A stretch of DNA of 64,000 nt from the NCBI RefSeq assembly GCF_900111355.1, contig NZ_FOHA01000001.1:310001-374000 (forward strand). The letters run 5' to 3'. The DNA comes from Isobaculum melis. GTDB lineage: Bacteria; Bacillota; Bacilli; Lactobacillales; Carnobacteriaceae. The notes below the pieces were generated by a model. The model made no database searches, was not told where the DNA came from, and worked only from the letters and a program-made list of their open reading frames with translations. Below, one piece after another: positions 42,781 to 54,338 of this stretch; positions within the stretch are counted from its first letter, which is position 1; each line of letters opens with the position of its first letter. A program made the translations under genes and the position numbers.

Positions 42781-43095
42781 TTAAACCTCCATCATTTGTA
42801 ACACTTTTTCAACTGCTAATTCTCCGTTTAATGAACCATAAATGGCGTTTTCAATCACAGCTAATTTAACCGATGTGCCTGCAATACGTTCTTTGATTTC
42901 TTCTTCTAGATATTTTAAGTGTGGTCCTAAAAGTAACACTTGAATCTCATTTTTGAAGTTATCCACATCACTTTCACTTTTAGCAAAAATATCCATCATT
43001 AAACCCTTTTTCTTTGCTGCCTTGCGCATACTACTTGCAAGAAAACCACTACTTGCACCGCCACCACAAACCAACATTACTTTGATTTCATCCAT
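42781..43095 (-). CDS. PTS lactose/cellobiose-family IIB component
   Basis: A 104-residue protein. MLVCGGGASSGFLASSMRKAAKK carries the phosphorylated Cys10 of the IIB-cel type (here CGGGASSGF). First gene of the operon. ATG has AGGAGGAAT just upstream. Its paralogue at 45822 has the same CGSGASSGFM motif. Confidence 0.93.
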   Translation of the reverse strand: MDEIKVMLVCGGGASSGFLASSMRKAAKKKGLMMDIFAKSESDVDNFKNEIQVLLLGPHLKYLEEEIKERIAGTSVKLAVIENAIYGSLNGELAVEKVLQMMEV

Positions 43096-43162
43096 TATTC
43101 ATTCCTCCTAGCTATTTGATACATATAGTGTAGCATCCACCTGTTTTTTAATGAATCACACT

Positions 43163-43183
43163 TTTGCACTGTGATGGTGCAAA
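43163..43183. promoter_or_regulatory. Inverted repeat between PTS operon 1 and its PRD regulator
   Basis: TTTGCAC-N7-GTGCAAA is a perfect inverted repeat in the divergent promoter region, with TCACA...TGTGA (43156-43174) overlapping. It is placed to bind the adjacent PRD activator and control the PTS operon. Confidence 0.55.
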
Positions 43184-43189
43184 CGCCTT

Positions 43190-43218
43190 TTGGTTATTTT
43201 CGTAAAATCCTATATAAT
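43190..43218 (+). promoter_or_regulatory. Promoter of PRD regulator 1
   Basis: TTGGTT (43190-43195), 17 bases, TATAAT (43213-43218), about 45 bases before the regulator start. Confidence 0.6.
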
Positions 43219-43260
43219 GAGAGTAAGAGTAAAAATGCATGTGAACTAGGAGGAAAGATG

Positions 43261-45195
43261 ATGAACGAGAAATATTTGAAGCTTCTTTTGTTATTAAGTG
43301 AACAGCAGGAGTGGAGAGTGTCTAAGGAATTATCTCAACTTTTAGGATTTTCTCAGAGAACCATCAAAAATTATATTCAGCAAATAAATGAGGAGCTTCC
43401 TGAAGCTATTCTTTCATCAAAAAAAGGCTATAAATTAAATGCTTTAAAAAGAGCAGACATCTTTGCGTATTTTAGAATAGATACGAATAATAAATTAGAG
43501 ACCATTGAGCATAGAAGAAAGTATTTATTGTTGGATTTGTTAAAGGCTAATGAACCGCTAAATATCTTTGATTTAAGCGAGGCGCTTTTTGCCAGTGTAA
43601 CAACCCTAAAAAATGATGTGCAACAATTGAATAATGACATGAAAGAATATGAGATAAAAATTGTCTTTTCTGGTGATTACTTAGAAGTGATTGGCGAAGA
43701 GGCTGGTCAACGAAGAGCTTTTATTGATCAGGTTTATGAAGACACAGATTTAACCCTCTTAACAGTTGAGATGATTCAACAGCTTTTCCCAGAGCTTCCT
43801 GTTTTGGTCATTAAAGAAATGATCAGTGATTTACTAGCCAAGCAGCAGCTTTTTGTGGATGACTATGTCTTAACCAGTATTTTATTGCATATTGTGTTAT
43901 TTATTGAGCAGGCCAAAGAGGGAACCAAAACCATCCCAAGTAAACAAATTGAGATTTTAGATCAGGATTTATACGAGCTGTCCAAGCAATTAATGGCACA
44001 ATTACAAGCTGAATTACAGATTCAATTTGAAGCGAATAAAATCTATGAAATTTATCTGTTGTTTTTAGCGAAAACAGCTTCCTTTGCCTATAAAAAAGTG
44101 ACAAGAGAGAATATTCAATCCTTTGTGAGCAAGGAAACCTTTGATATTGTTGAAAGTATTATTGAGTTTTTAAATCATTTTTATGTGGTAGATTTAAATG
44201 ATGATAGCTTCTATATTCCTTTTATTTTGCATACCAATAGCTTAATTATTCGTGCAAGAGCGGGGCATTTATTGAAGAATCCTTTATTAGCTTCTGTTAA
44301 AGATGGCCATCCTTTTATTTATGAATTAGCCGTTTCGGTGACCAATATTATTAGTGAACAGATTGATTGTCGGATTTCTGCTGATGAAATTGGCTATGTT
44401 GCCCTTCATTTAGGCGGCGCATTTTCTAAAGAAAATCAGAAATATCATAAGTTAGTTTGTGCACTACTCGTACCAGATGTTCGGTCATTAGCTCACAATT
44501 TAAAGAAAAAAATAGAAACGCAATTTAGTGACAATATTTTTATTGAAAGTGTTTATGCGACCCATTCTGATGCGAAGGAGCTTGCTAATTTTGATTTAGT
44601 GATTTCTACAATTCCTTTGTTAGCAGTGGATAGTAGTCTGCCTGTTGTGCAAATTAGTCCATTTTTCTCGATTGAGGATCAAAAGAAAATTTATTTTAGC
44701 ATTGATGACATTAAGTTGCGGAAAACTTATGCGGCCTTTAAAGAGAATCTTTCAATTGTCACCGATGAGAAGTATTTTATGCGGAATACTGTGCTGAAAA
44801 ATCGCGATGAAGTGATTGAAGTAGTGGCGGATATTTTAGAAAATGAAGGTATTGTTGAGAAGGATTTCAAGGGAAATATGATTGCCAGAGAAGAAATGTC
44901 TTCCACTGCGTTTCATAATTGTGCCATTCCACATACCTTTAAAATGACCGCATTAAAGTCCAAACTCTATATGATTATTAGTGAAAAGCCCATTCAGTGG
45001 GGGAAAAATCATGGTGTGAATTTTGTCTTTTTATTTGCAATTAATGAAAAGGACAAGCAGCTATTTTATAACATTTTTGAGATTTTATCGTTGATTTTTT
45101 CTGATAAAAATCATGTATTACAAGCAATCAAGCTAAAGAAATTTGATGATTTTATTGCATTCTTATTATCACAAGAGCATAATATTATGGAGTAG
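43261..45195 (+). CDS. PRD-containing BglG/LicR-type PTS activator 1
   Basis: A 644-residue regulator. N-terminal HTH domains (WRVSKELSQLLGFSQRTIKNYIQ, about residues 17-40), two PRD domains (about 190-400, with His in VALHLGG), a IIB-like domain and a C-terminal fructose-type IIA domain (about 500-640; FHNCAIPH). PTS phosphorylation of PRD and IIA-like histidines tunes its activity. ATG 43261 is chosen for the AGGAGG seven bases upstream; the open frame begins at 43171. Divergent from PTS operon 1, its likely target. Confidence 0.9.
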   Translation: MNEKYLKLLLLLSEQQEWRVSKELSQLLGFSQRTIKNYIQQINEELPEAILSSKKGYKLNALKRADIFAYFRIDTNNKLETIEHRRKYLLLDLLKANEPLNIFDLSEALFASVTTLKNDVQQLNNDMKEYEIKIVFSGDYLEVIGEEAGQRRAFIDQVYEDTDLTLLTVEMIQQLFPELPVLVIKEMISDLLAKQQLFVDDYVLTSILLHIVLFIEQAKEGTKTIPSKQIEILDQDLYELSKQLMAQLQAELQIQFEANKIYEIYLLFLAKTASFAYKKVTRENIQSFVSKETFDIVESIIEFLNHFYVVDLNDDSFYIPFILHTNSLIIRARAGHLLKNPLLASVKDGHPFIYELAVSVTNIISEQIDCRISADEIGYVALHLGGAFSKENQKYHKLVCALLVPDVRSLAHNLKKKIETQFSDNIFIESVYATHSDAKELANFDLVISTIPLLAVDSSLPVVQISPFFSIEDQKKIYFSIDDIKLRKTYAAFKENLSIVTDEKYFMRNTVLKNRDEVIEVVADILENEGIVEKDFKGNMIAREEMSSTAFHNCAIPHTFKMTALKSKLYMIISEKPIQWGKNHGVNFVFLFAINEKDKQLFYNIFEILSLIFSDKNHVLQAIKLKKFDDFIAFLLSQEHNIME

Positions 45196-45222
45196 AATTT
45201 TTAATAGAAAGTGAGGAGTTAA

Positions 45223-45645
45223 ATGGAAAAGAAAATAACCGTTTTTAATTGGGCAGGATTGATTAGTGCTATTTTATTTTTGCTGTTTTTTGTAGATTGG
45301 GCCATCTATGCTTTGTCTCGTAGCTATGGAGAAAATCCTTTTTCTTGGCTCTTTTTCCTCATTTCAAATGGTCTGATTCTTTTTGCACTTGTGATGCAAT
45401 TTACGGTCATTACTTTAACACCTCATCAAATCATTGTAGAGAGAATGTTTCATTTTAGAAGAAAAGCATATGATTTAAACCAACATGAGGTGACATTTGG
45501 GTATATTGTACCCGGTTATAGAATGTCTAACTACCCAATTGATATCAAAAATAAGACAGATCAGTCTATGAGAAGAATTAATTGTGGTAGAAAAAGATGT
45601 CAAAAGTTTAAGGAATTTTGGCAAGTAAATCACCAAGAGAAGTAA
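45223..45645 (+). CDS. Membrane protein with PH-like soluble part, unknown function
   Basis: A 140-residue protein with two hydrophobic helices (about residues 10-30 and 42-66) and a basic C-terminal beta-rich region. Resembles small membrane proteins of enterococci, but I cannot name the family. GTGAGGAG precedes the ATG. May be co-transcribed with the regulator 27 bases upstream. Confidence 0.6.
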   Translation: MEKKITVFNWAGLISAILFLLFFVDWAIYALSRSYGENPFSWLFFLISNGLILFALVMQFTVITLTPHQIIVERMFHFRRKAYDLNQHEVTFGYIVPGYRMSNYPIDIKNKTDQSMRRINCGRKRCQKFKEFWQVNHQEK

Positions 45646-45698
45646 ATACATAGGATTCAAAGAGGATGCGCTATGTTATAAACTGAATATGAAAGCTT

Positions 45699-45733
45699 AG
45701 AGAAAATGAATGAACTTCATTTTCTCTTTTTAT
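45699..45733 (+). terminator. Intrinsic terminator before PTS operon 2
   Basis: AGAGAAAATGAA pairs with TTCATTTTCTCT followed by TTTTTAT. Confidence 0.85.
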
Positions 45734-45789
45734 TTTCCTAACCCTAGGAAAAAACTTGATTTGTAAGCGTATTCAACCTTTTCTATAAT
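45733..45789 (+). promoter_or_regulatory. Activator-site palindrome and promoter of PTS operon 2
   Basis: TTTTCCTA-ACCC-TAGGAAAA (45733-45752) is a perfect inverted repeat eight bases before TTGTAA (45761-45766). A 17-base spacer and TATAAT (45784-45789) complete the promoter. Position just upstream of -35 fits an activator, most likely one of the two PRD proteins. Confidence 0.7.
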
Positions 45790-45821
45790 AAAGGTAACAA
45801 ATAACCGAAAGGGTGAAAAAA

Positions 45822-46127
45822 ATGAAGCATATCCTATTAATCTGTGGTTCAGGTGCATCAAGTGGTTTTATGGCAGCAGCGATCAGAAAAGCGGCCAAAA
45901 AAAGAGGGGAAGAAGTGAGTGTGAAGGCAGCAAGCGAATCTCAATTAGATGAACGGATCAATGAAATTGATTACTTGCTGATTGGTCCGCACTTATCTTA
46001 TATGCTGGATGATATTCAAAAACAAACAGCAGAGAAAAATGTCAAAGTCGCCGTCATTCCACAAAGCACATATGGGACTTTAAACGGAGATAAAGCCTTA
46101 GATTTAATCTTAAGTTTGGAGGAATAA
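45822..46127 (+). CDS. PTS lactose/cellobiose-family IIB component (operon 2)
   Basis: A 101-residue IIB with LLICGSGASSGFMAAAIRKAAKK, phosphorylated Cys at about residue 8. ATG 45822 chosen over GTG 45813 because AAAGGG is then about eight bases upstream. Paralogue of the operon 1 IIB. First of four structural genes. Confidence 0.93.
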   Translation: MKHILLICGSGASSGFMAAAIRKAAKKRGEEVSVKAASESQLDERINEIDYLLIGPHLSYMLDDIQKQTAEKNVKVAVIPQSTYGTLNGDKALDLILSLEE

Positions 46128-46129
46128 AA

Positions 46130-47389
46130 ATGAAAAAGATAATGGATTTTATGACAAATTCATTTGCACCAAAAGTGAATAAAATCGTTAAAAACCCTTG
46201 GATTTCCGCAATCCAAGATTCGATTATGGCAGCTTTACCATTAGTATTTGTTGGTTCACTCATTACAGTTGTCTCTTTGCTGAAAAATATTTTTGAGAGT
46301 ATTCCAGATTTATCCATGATTAGTAATTTTTCTTTTGGAATGTATGGTCTAGTTGTCGCTTTTCTGATTCCTTATTATCTCATGGAAAAAAAGGGCAATA
46401 GCGGACAGAAGTTAATTTCAGGTGCAACAGGAATGGTTCTTTTCCTGATGTTACTTTTCCCAACCGTTACGGCAGAAGGTAGTATTACCTTTATTTTAGC
46501 GCGTTTTGGCGCAACAGGAATGTTTGTTTCAATGATCACTGGCTTATTCGTCGCTGCAGTCATGAACTTTGCTGCTAAAAAATCACTTTTTGGCGAAGAC
46601 ACACCGATACCAGACTTTGTTGTTGGTTGGTTTAATAGCTTGTTACCCATTACCTTTATTTTAGTGGTTGGTTGGTTGATTACCATACAATTCAATATTG
46701 ATTTCTTTGAAGTCATCATTCAAATGTTTAGCCCACTTGCAAGTATTGTGCAATCTTATCCAGGCTTTGTGCTTTCAGTCTTTATTCCAGTATTTCTCTA
46801 TACATTTGGTATTTCAGGATGGGTGATGATGCCCGCAATTTATCCAGTTTATATGGCTGGCTTAGCAGCAAACGCAGAGGCTGTCGCAAATGGTGGACAA
46901 GCATTAAATATTGCCACACAAGAAACCTGTTACGCCTTTTCATCAATGGGCGGAATCGGTACAACCTTGGCACTTTCAGTCATGATGCTAGTATTAAGTA
47001 AATCAGCTCAATTAAAAGCAATTGGTAAAGCCGTGATTATCCCATCTATCTTTAATATCAATGAACCTCTGGTATTTGGTGCACCAATCGCATTCAATCC
47101 TTATTTAATGGTTCCAATGTGGATTAATAGTTTATTAGTACCGACGATTGCCTATATTGCGATGAGTCTTCATTTGGTGAATGTTCCTTCCCAAACGTTC
47201 TTGTTATGGTATATGCCTTACCCGATTACTTCTTACTTGGCAACCCAAGACTGGCGCGCAATTGTGATTTGTATCATCATCTTTGTCATCACTTGGCTCG
47301 TATTTTTACCATTCTTCAAAGCGTATGACAATTCATTATTAAAACGTGAAAAAGAAGAAGCTTTAGCAGAAGAAGCCGCAGCAATTTAA
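46130..47389 (+). CDS. PTS lactose/cellobiose-family IIC permease (operon 2)
   Basis: A 419-residue membrane protein with about ten helices and the signature IPSIFNINEPLVFGAPIAFNP (about residues 305-325). Starts two bases after the IIB stop. Carries the same substrate class as operon 1; the GH1 enzyme downstream suggests a beta-linked glycoside. Confidence 0.93.
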   Translation: MKKIMDFMTNSFAPKVNKIVKNPWISAIQDSIMAALPLVFVGSLITVVSLLKNIFESIPDLSMISNFSFGMYGLVVAFLIPYYLMEKKGNSGQKLISGATGMVLFLMLLFPTVTAEGSITFILARFGATGMFVSMITGLFVAAVMNFAAKKSLFGEDTPIPDFVVGWFNSLLPITFILVVGWLITIQFNIDFFEVIIQMFSPLASIVQSYPGFVLSVFIPVFLYTFGISGWVMMPAIYPVYMAGLAANAEAVANGGQALNIATQETCYAFSSMGGIGTTLALSVMMLVLSKSAQLKAIGKAVIIPSIFNINEPLVFGAPIAFNPYLMVPMWINSLLVPTIAYIAMSLHLVNVPSQTFLLWYMPYPITSYLATQDWRAIVICIIIFVITWLVFLPFFKAYDNSLLKREKEEALAEEAAAI

Positions 47390-47408
47390 ATATTTGGAGG
47401 ACGTCACG

Positions 47409-47747
47409 ATGGAATTTACCGAAGAAAATGATCAATTAAATCAACTATCAATGAATATTTTAGTACATGCAGGAAATGCGCGAGAATTTTTAGTGCAAGC
47501 CTTAGAGAGCTTGGAAACAAAAGCATTTAGTAAAGCAAAAACTGAGATTAAAGAAGCAAGAAAAGAAGTTGTGATTGCTCATGGCTTACAAACAGATACA
47601 CTACAGCTAGAAGCAAGTGGTGAACAAATTCGTTATTCAACCTTGTTCTGTCATGCGCAAGATACCTTAATGACGGCGCAAAGTGAGATTCTAATTGGAG
47701 AGCATTTAATTAAATTATTTGAAAGCTACAGCCAGGAGGGAATTTAA
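47409..47747 (+). CDS. PTS lactose/cellobiose-family IIA component (operon 2)
   Basis: A 112-residue helical IIA. SMNILVHAGNAREFLVQALE and FCHAQDTLMTAQSE (phosphorylated His, about residue 78) are diagnostic. ATG 47409 has GGAGG eight bases upstream; the frame is open back to 47394. Its TAA abuts the GH1 start codon. Confidence 0.93.
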   Translation: MEFTEENDQLNQLSMNILVHAGNAREFLVQALESLETKAFSKAKTEIKEARKEVVIAHGLQTDTLQLEASGEQIRYSTLFCHAQDTLMTAQSEILIGEHLIKLFESYSQEGI

Positions 47748-49193
<1,446 letters not shown>

Positions 49194-49276
49194 AACAAAA
49201 CAGTAGAAGTTGATTGTGTAGATTCAAGTGAATAATGAATCAGCAATCAACTTTCTTTGGTTCAGGAGCTGTGAAT

Positions 49277-51178
49277 ATGTTAAATGAGAAACAAAAAGAA
49301 GTATTGGCGTTTTTAAGGAAAAATGAAAAGCGATGGATTACTTCAAAAGAGTTAGCCTCATTTTGCGGATGTACAACTAGAACGATTCGTAATCGTGTCG
49401 CACAAATCAATGAGGAGGCACCTCATATTTTAACCAGTTATCAAGGATATCGACTGAATCCAGCTGTTTCAACACAATTGAATCAAGACGAAACTGGGGA
49501 TCGTAAGTCACGGATTTTTTTAGAGCTATTAAAAAATTCTTCAGAAGGTGTCAATCTTTATGAATTATCAGATAGCTTATTTATCTCAGAGTCCACCCTT
49601 AAAACGGATATTCAGCAGTTAAAAAAGGAGGTCATCGATAATAATATTCAAATTGTTTATGCCCATGATTTTGTCAAACTAACAGGTTCAGAACGGTCAA
49701 AAAGACGCTATATGATTTCTCTTTTATATAATGAAGGTGATTTACAAGAAAAGCTAAAGGCCAGTATTCAGCAAATGATTGGCTATATCTCCATGGAAAA
49801 GCTCCAAACAACGATTCGAGAAGTAATGGTGTCACGAGGCATTCAAATGAATCAGTACTCACTTAATAATATTGTTTTGCATTATGCCATCAGTATTGAG
49901 CGCATTCGTCAGGGGCATGTGATGAAGAAAAGTCCAGAATATCCAAGCTTAGAGGGGCAAACAGAGTATCTCATCGCGAAAGAAATTGCAGATACTTTAT
50001 CAGAGGACTATCAAATCAATTTTTCCACAGCCGAGTTAGAGCAGTTGGCCTTGCTCTTTATCGGGATGCAAAATGAAACATCAGCCAATCGCCATGATCA
50101 GCAATTAGCAGCGTTTGTTGACCCCAAAATTATTGATACCTTACATGCTGTGCTCAAGCAAGTGGAGCAAACCTATTTAATTGAGTTAAATGATGAAGCT
50201 TTTTTTAATAAATTAGCGATTCATGTGCAAAGCTTATATTATCGTTCTCATTATGAGAATTTTACCAGAAATAGTAGTCTACTCGATTTAAAAACGGCCT
50301 ATCCTTTAACCTATGATTTATCTGTGTATATTTCTTCATTGATTCAAGAACGATTAGGGATTTGGTTTAATGATGATGAAATTTCCTTTATTGCGCTACA
50401 TATTGGCGCCTTTTTGGAAAATCAAAAACATAACTATGAAGCGATTAGAATGGTATTGGTTGTGAATGAATATCATGATATGAGCCATCAGCTACAGCAA
50501 AAGCTGGAAAATCGGTTTGGGGATCGGGTGACAATTTTTCTTGTAAATAAAGCAGCGTTAGCCTCTCAGTCTTATGAGATGCTCGTCACAACAGACCGCG
50601 TAACTGCTAGTGAATATTCTGGTGCGGTCTTTATTCATCCATTTCTAACAGATAAAGATTTAAGAAAAATAGAAAATCGCCTCTATTCTTTGTATGCACA
50701 AAAACATAAAAAGCAGATGTATCATTATATTGAGCAGTTTATTTCAAAGGAGCTTTACTTTAATCAAATTGATCCATCTGAATTAACACCAAAAGAAATA
50801 CGGGCACAAATCAATCAAAAATTAGTCATGCAAGGTTTTGTGAAGGAGACTTTTAGTCAGAGCGTAGAAAAAAGAGAAGCGATGTCTCCGACTAGCTTTC
50901 CATCAGGGATTGCCGTTCCCCATTCTATTGAGCTAGAAGCAGTGAGAAGTGGGATTGCCATGATGACCTTACAAGAAGCGATTATCTGGTCAGGTTATCC
51001 AGTAAAATTAATTGCTTTGATTGCGATTAATAAAAATGAAGCCAAAGCCTTTAATGAATTTTTTGAGCAATTTATTGAAATTGTCTCCGATCCAGTTAAT
51101 ACCAAGCAATTAAGTATGGCTGAAGATTATGAAACCTTTATTATGAGACTCAAGATGATGGTTGATGCAAATAACTAA
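49277..51178 (+). CDS. PRD-containing BglG/LicR-type PTS activator 2
   Basis: A 633-residue paralogue of the 43261 regulator: HTH (WITSKELASFCGCTTRTIRNRVAQI, about residues 20-45), PRD1 and PRD2 (about 170-395; FIALHIG), IIB-like region and C-terminal IIA-like domain (about 500-630; FPSGIAVPHSIE). ATG 49277 has CAGGAG upstream; the open frame begins at 49235. Last gene after PTS operon 2, so probably its regulator and autoregulated. Confidence 0.9.
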   Translation: MLNEKQKEVLAFLRKNEKRWITSKELASFCGCTTRTIRNRVAQINEEAPHILTSYQGYRLNPAVSTQLNQDETGDRKSRIFLELLKNSSEGVNLYELSDSLFISESTLKTDIQQLKKEVIDNNIQIVYAHDFVKLTGSERSKRRYMISLLYNEGDLQEKLKASIQQMIGYISMEKLQTTIREVMVSRGIQMNQYSLNNIVLHYAISIERIRQGHVMKKSPEYPSLEGQTEYLIAKEIADTLSEDYQINFSTAELEQLALLFIGMQNETSANRHDQQLAAFVDPKIIDTLHAVLKQVEQTYLIELNDEAFFNKLAIHVQSLYYRSHYENFTRNSSLLDLKTAYPLTYDLSVYISSLIQERLGIWFNDDEISFIALHIGAFLENQKHNYEAIRMVLVVNEYHDMSHQLQQKLENRFGDRVTIFLVNKAALASQSYEMLVTTDRVTASEYSGAVFIHPFLTDKDLRKIENRLYSLYAQKHKKQMYHYIEQFISKELYFNQIDPSELTPKEIRAQINQKLVMQGFVKETFSQSVEKREAMSPTSFPSGIAVPHSIELEAVRSGIAMMTLQEAIIWSGYPVKLIALIAINKNEAKAFNEFFEQFIEIVSDPVNTKQLSMAEDYETFIMRLKMMVDANN

Positions 51179-51251
51179 TTCTTTATACTATTCAGTATCA
51201 AACAGTCATGGAAAATTTCTGCGAAGCATCATTTGATATAGAAAAATTAAA

Positions 51252-51306
51252 AATATGGTAAGATGAGCTCATCAGATGATCGGCACATCTTACCATATCT
51301 TTTTTT
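51252..51306 (+). terminator. Intrinsic terminator after PRD regulator 2
   Basis: ATATGGTAAGATG pairs perfectly with CATCTTACCATAT around a 20-base loop that itself contains a GATGAGCTCATC palindrome, followed by a T7 run. Confidence 0.88.
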
Positions 51307-51321
51307 AGGGGGAGGTTTACC

Positions 51322-51726
51322 ATGAATGATTTTTTTAAGCTCTACGGTGTGGCTACTATTTCTTTTTTAGTATTAGATTTAATTTGGCTGTTATTGATTG
51401 CAAATAAGCTATATCAGCATTATTTAGGTGGCTTATTAGGGCAAACTAAAATTTTGCCAGCAGTACTTTTTTATCTGTTATATATTGGTGGCATGTTATT
51501 TTTTGCCGTCTATCCAGGACTGGCGAAGGATAGTCTGGTTTATACCATGATAGCAGGTGGTTTCTTAGGCTTATTATGCTATGGCACCTATGATTTAACC
51601 AATCTAGCTACAATGAAGGATTGGCCAGTAGTGGTTACGATTCTGGATTTAATTTGGGGAACTTTTGTTACAGCCGCTACTTCAGGGATAACTTTTTATA
51701 TCGCGCAGCACTTTAAATGGGGGTAG
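51322..51726 (+). CDS. DUF2177-family membrane protein
   Basis: A 134-residue protein with four hydrophobic helices. LDLIWLLLIANKLYQHYLG and YGTYDLTNLATMKDWPVVVTILDLIWG are the conserved segments of DUF2177, whose function is unknown. AGGGGGAGG precedes the ATG. It starts a run of closely spaced genes up to 55.1 kb. Confidence 0.85.
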   Translation: MNDFFKLYGVATISFLVLDLIWLLLIANKLYQHYLGGLLGQTKILPAVLFYLLYIGGMLFFAVYPGLAKDSLVYTMIAGGFLGLLCYGTYDLTNLATMKDWPVVVTILDLIWGTFVTAATSGITFYIAQHFKWG

Positions 51727-51732
51727 AGATGC

Positions 51733-53553
51733 ATGGAAATCAACAGCACGAATCAAACAATGGATGCAAAAAAATTAGTATTTGCTTTTAGGCAGGGAGC
51801 GATTCAATTAATCAGTGGTAAGCAGGAGCTGAATCAAATCAATGTTTTTCCAGTATCAGATGGAGACACGGGGAGTAATCTAGCTTCTTTGATGCAAACT
51901 ATTTTGGAAGAAACCAATGGGGAATTGACGTCAGCGATTGAGGTATTTGAAAAAGTAGCAGATGCATCATTAGTTGGCGCAAGAGGCAATTCAGGCATTA
52001 TTTTTGCACAATATTTTAATGGCATTTATAACAATTTATTAAAATGTGAAGAAAGAAATACAATAGGTAGCTTTGTTAAAAGCGTCAAGCTAGCAATTGT
52101 TGAAGCTTATCAAGCCATTGAAAAGCCTGTTGAAGGTACGATTGTAACCGTCATCTCTTCATGGGCAGAAGCCTTGAATGAAAAAGAAGCAACAGCAGAC
52201 TTAACTGAACTTCTACAAAATGCCTTAACAAAGGCAAAGCAAGCATTAGAAAACACCACCAAGCAATTGAAAATATTGAAAAAGAACCAAGTGGTAGATG
52301 CAGGAGCAAAAGGATTTTACCTATTTATAGATGGTTTTACCAAGGCCTTTTTGGGGAAAATAGAGACAGATGACACCATCAACCTACCAGTGGCTCATGA
52401 GCAGCTACTAACAACTATGGTAGCTCATTCTCAGACAGAAGCACCAACTTTTCGCTATTGTACGGAAGTGTTACTAGAACAGGTAACCGCTACCAAAGAA
52501 GAGATTCAACAGGCATTAAGTATTTATGGAGATTCGATGATTGTTGCAGTAAATCGAGGAAAAGCAAGAATCCACATTCATTCCAATCAGCCTGATCAGG
52601 TACTTGCTTACTTGGCCAGTGTAGGGCAGCCGATGCAGCAAAAAGCAGATGATATGCTGCTTCAGTATCAGGTGAATCAACATAAAAAAGCACAGATTGC
52701 TTTAGTGACAGATTCCATTGCTGATTTACCAGCAGATTATCTACTAGCGAATCAAATTCATGTCCTACCAATGAATCTATTGATTGGTAAGACAAGCTAT
52801 CTTGATAAAATCACTGTGCAAAGTGACCGCTTCTTTGAATTGCAACAAAACAGCCAAGAACGCGTCACTTCCTCTCAGCCAAGTTTAAAAACAGTAGAAA
52901 ATTTATTTTCATTCCTCGAAACGAAATACGAAGCGATTTTAGTCGTGACAGTAGCTGAAAAATTGAGTGGGGCTTATCATACAGTTTGCGAAGCAGCTAA
53001 ACGACGTGGCTCATCAACCTGTATAGAGGTGATTGATTCAAAATTAAATTCAGCTGCACAAGGCTTACTCGTGATGAATGTCAATGAATGGATTCAAGAG
53101 CAACTTCCTTTTGATGAAATCGTCAAACGAACCAATGAAAAAAGAGCACAGTTAAAGATTTTTGTCAGTGTAACTGATTTAGACCCAATGATTGCTACTG
53201 GTAGAATCCCACAATTTGCAGGGGAAATAGCCAAGAAAATCCATGCGAAGCCGATTGTTAGTTTAGATGCAGAAGGGCATGGGAAATTAAGCAATGTTGC
53301 TTTTAGTTTGAAGGGCAATCAGCAGAAAGTGAGACAGCAATTAAAAAAAATACAAAAGCAATACAAAATTAAACGCTATGCAGTGATCCATGGGAATGCG
53401 CCAGAACAAGCCCAAAGATGGAGCCAGGATTTAACGGAAGTTTTGGGGATGCCACCAACTTATATTATGCCGATTTCAGCAGTGATTGCCATGAGTGCAG
53501 GGCAAGGGAGTGTAGCCGTTGCAGTTGATTTTGAAGAGGGGGAAGTAAGATGA
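51733..53553 (+). CDS. DAK2-DegV fusion protein (fatty acid kinase-like)
   Basis: A 606-residue protein. The N-terminal DhaL/DAK2 ATP-binding domain (about 10-205) has [18 protein letters not shown] and [13 protein letters not shown], then a FakA-like middle domain (about 215-310). The C-terminal DegV/FakB fatty-acid-binding domain (about 315-605) has [22 protein letters not shown] and IPQFAGEIA. In staphylococci FakA and FakB are separate and make acyl-phosphate from exogenous fatty acids; here kinase and lipid carrier are fused. ATG 51733 follows a weak GGGGGTAGAG site. Overlaps the next gene (ATGA). Confidence 0.88.
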   Translation: MEINSTNQTMDAKKLVFAFRQGAIQLISGKQELNQINVFPVSDGDTGSNLASLMQTILEETNGELTSAIEVFEKVADASLVGARGNSGIIFAQYFNGIYNNLLKCEERNTIGSFVKSVKLAIVEAYQAIEKPVEGTIVTVISSWAEALNEKEATADLTELLQNALTKAKQALENTTKQLKILKKNQVVDAGAKGFYLFIDGFTKAFLGKIETDDTINLPVAHEQLLTTMVAHSQTEAPTFRYCTEVLLEQVTATKEEIQQALSIYGDSMIVAVNRGKARIHIHSNQPDQVLAYLASVGQPMQQKADDMLLQYQVNQHKKAQIALVTDSIADLPADYLLANQIHVLPMNLLIGKTSYLDKITVQSDRFFELQQNSQERVTSSQPSLKTVENLFSFLETKYEAILVVTVAEKLSGAYHTVCEAAKRRGSSTCIEVIDSKLNSAAQGLLVMNVNEWIQEQLPFDEIVKRTNEKRAQLKIFVSVTDLDPMIATGRIPQFAGEIAKKIHAKPIVSLDAEGHGKLSNVAFSLKGNQQKVRQQLKKIQKQYKIKRYAVIHGNAPEQAQRWSQDLTEVLGMPPTYIMPISAVIAMSAGQGSVAVAVDFEEGEVR

Positions 53554-54323
53554 CAGTTGGGACGATTATGTTTGTATTATTTATCTACTTTACAGGGCTG
53601 TTTTTTTTAGCACAATATTTACACAATAATGCAATTGTTGATTTGGCTTGGGGAATTGGCTTTGTCATTGTTGCGGTAACAGGCTATCTTCTGATGCCAG
53701 TCAAAACAACGGCGAGTACTATTATTTTAATTCTGGTTACCATTTGGGGTGTACGCTTATTTTTACATTTAGCTAAAAGAAATATTGGCAAGCCAGAGGA
53801 TTATCGTTATGTGAATATGCGGAAACGTTGGGGAAATAGCTGGGCAAAATTAAAAGCCTATTTAAATGTCTTTATTTTACAAGGTGTCCTTTTATGTATT
53901 GTGTCACTACCTATTTTTCTAGTAATGACCAGTTCAGTTGATGCTTTTTATTGGTGGAATGGCTTAGGTATTGTGATTTGGCTGATTGGCTTTTACTTTG
54001 AAACAGTCGGCGATTATCAATTAACGCAATTTAAGAAAAATAAACAAAATAAAGGCAAGCTGTTAACAACAGGCTTATGGTCAGTGACAAGGCATCCCAA
54101 TTATTTTGGCGAAGCACTCAGCTGGTGGGGAATTTTCCTGATTAGTTTAACTAGTGTGCAGCATCTTTGGGGAATCATTGGGCCAATAACCATTACGTTA
54201 TTACTTTTATATGTTTCAGGTGTGCCTTTGCTAGAAAAGAAATATCAAGATCGTCCTGATTTTATTGTTTATGCGAATCAAACAGCGAAATTTTTCCCTT
54301 TCATTGGCAAAAAAGGGTTATAA
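53550..54323 (+). CDS. DUF1295 / steroid 5-alpha-reductase-like membrane protein
   Basis: A 257-residue integral membrane protein. [26 protein letters not shown] and [22 protein letters not shown] are the DUF1295 signature, related to isoprenylcysteine methyltransferases and steroid reductases. Activity in bacteria is uncertain, perhaps a lipid modification. Overlaps the DAK2-DegV gene, linking it to lipid metabolism. GGGGG-type site in the overlap. Confidence 0.85.
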   Translation: MTVGTIMFVLFIYFTGLFFLAQYLHNNAIVDLAWGIGFVIVAVTGYLLMPVKTTASTIILILVTIWGVRLFLHLAKRNIGKPEDYRYVNMRKRWGNSWAKLKAYLNVFILQGVLLCIVSLPIFLVMTSSVDAFYWWNGLGIVIWLIGFYFETVGDYQLTQFKKNKQNKGKLLTTGLWSVTRHPNYFGEALSWWGIFLISLTSVQHLWGIIGPITITLLLLYVSGVPLLEKKYQDRPDFIVYANQTAKFFPFIGKKGL

Positions 54324-54338
54324 AAGGGGGAGTTAATA

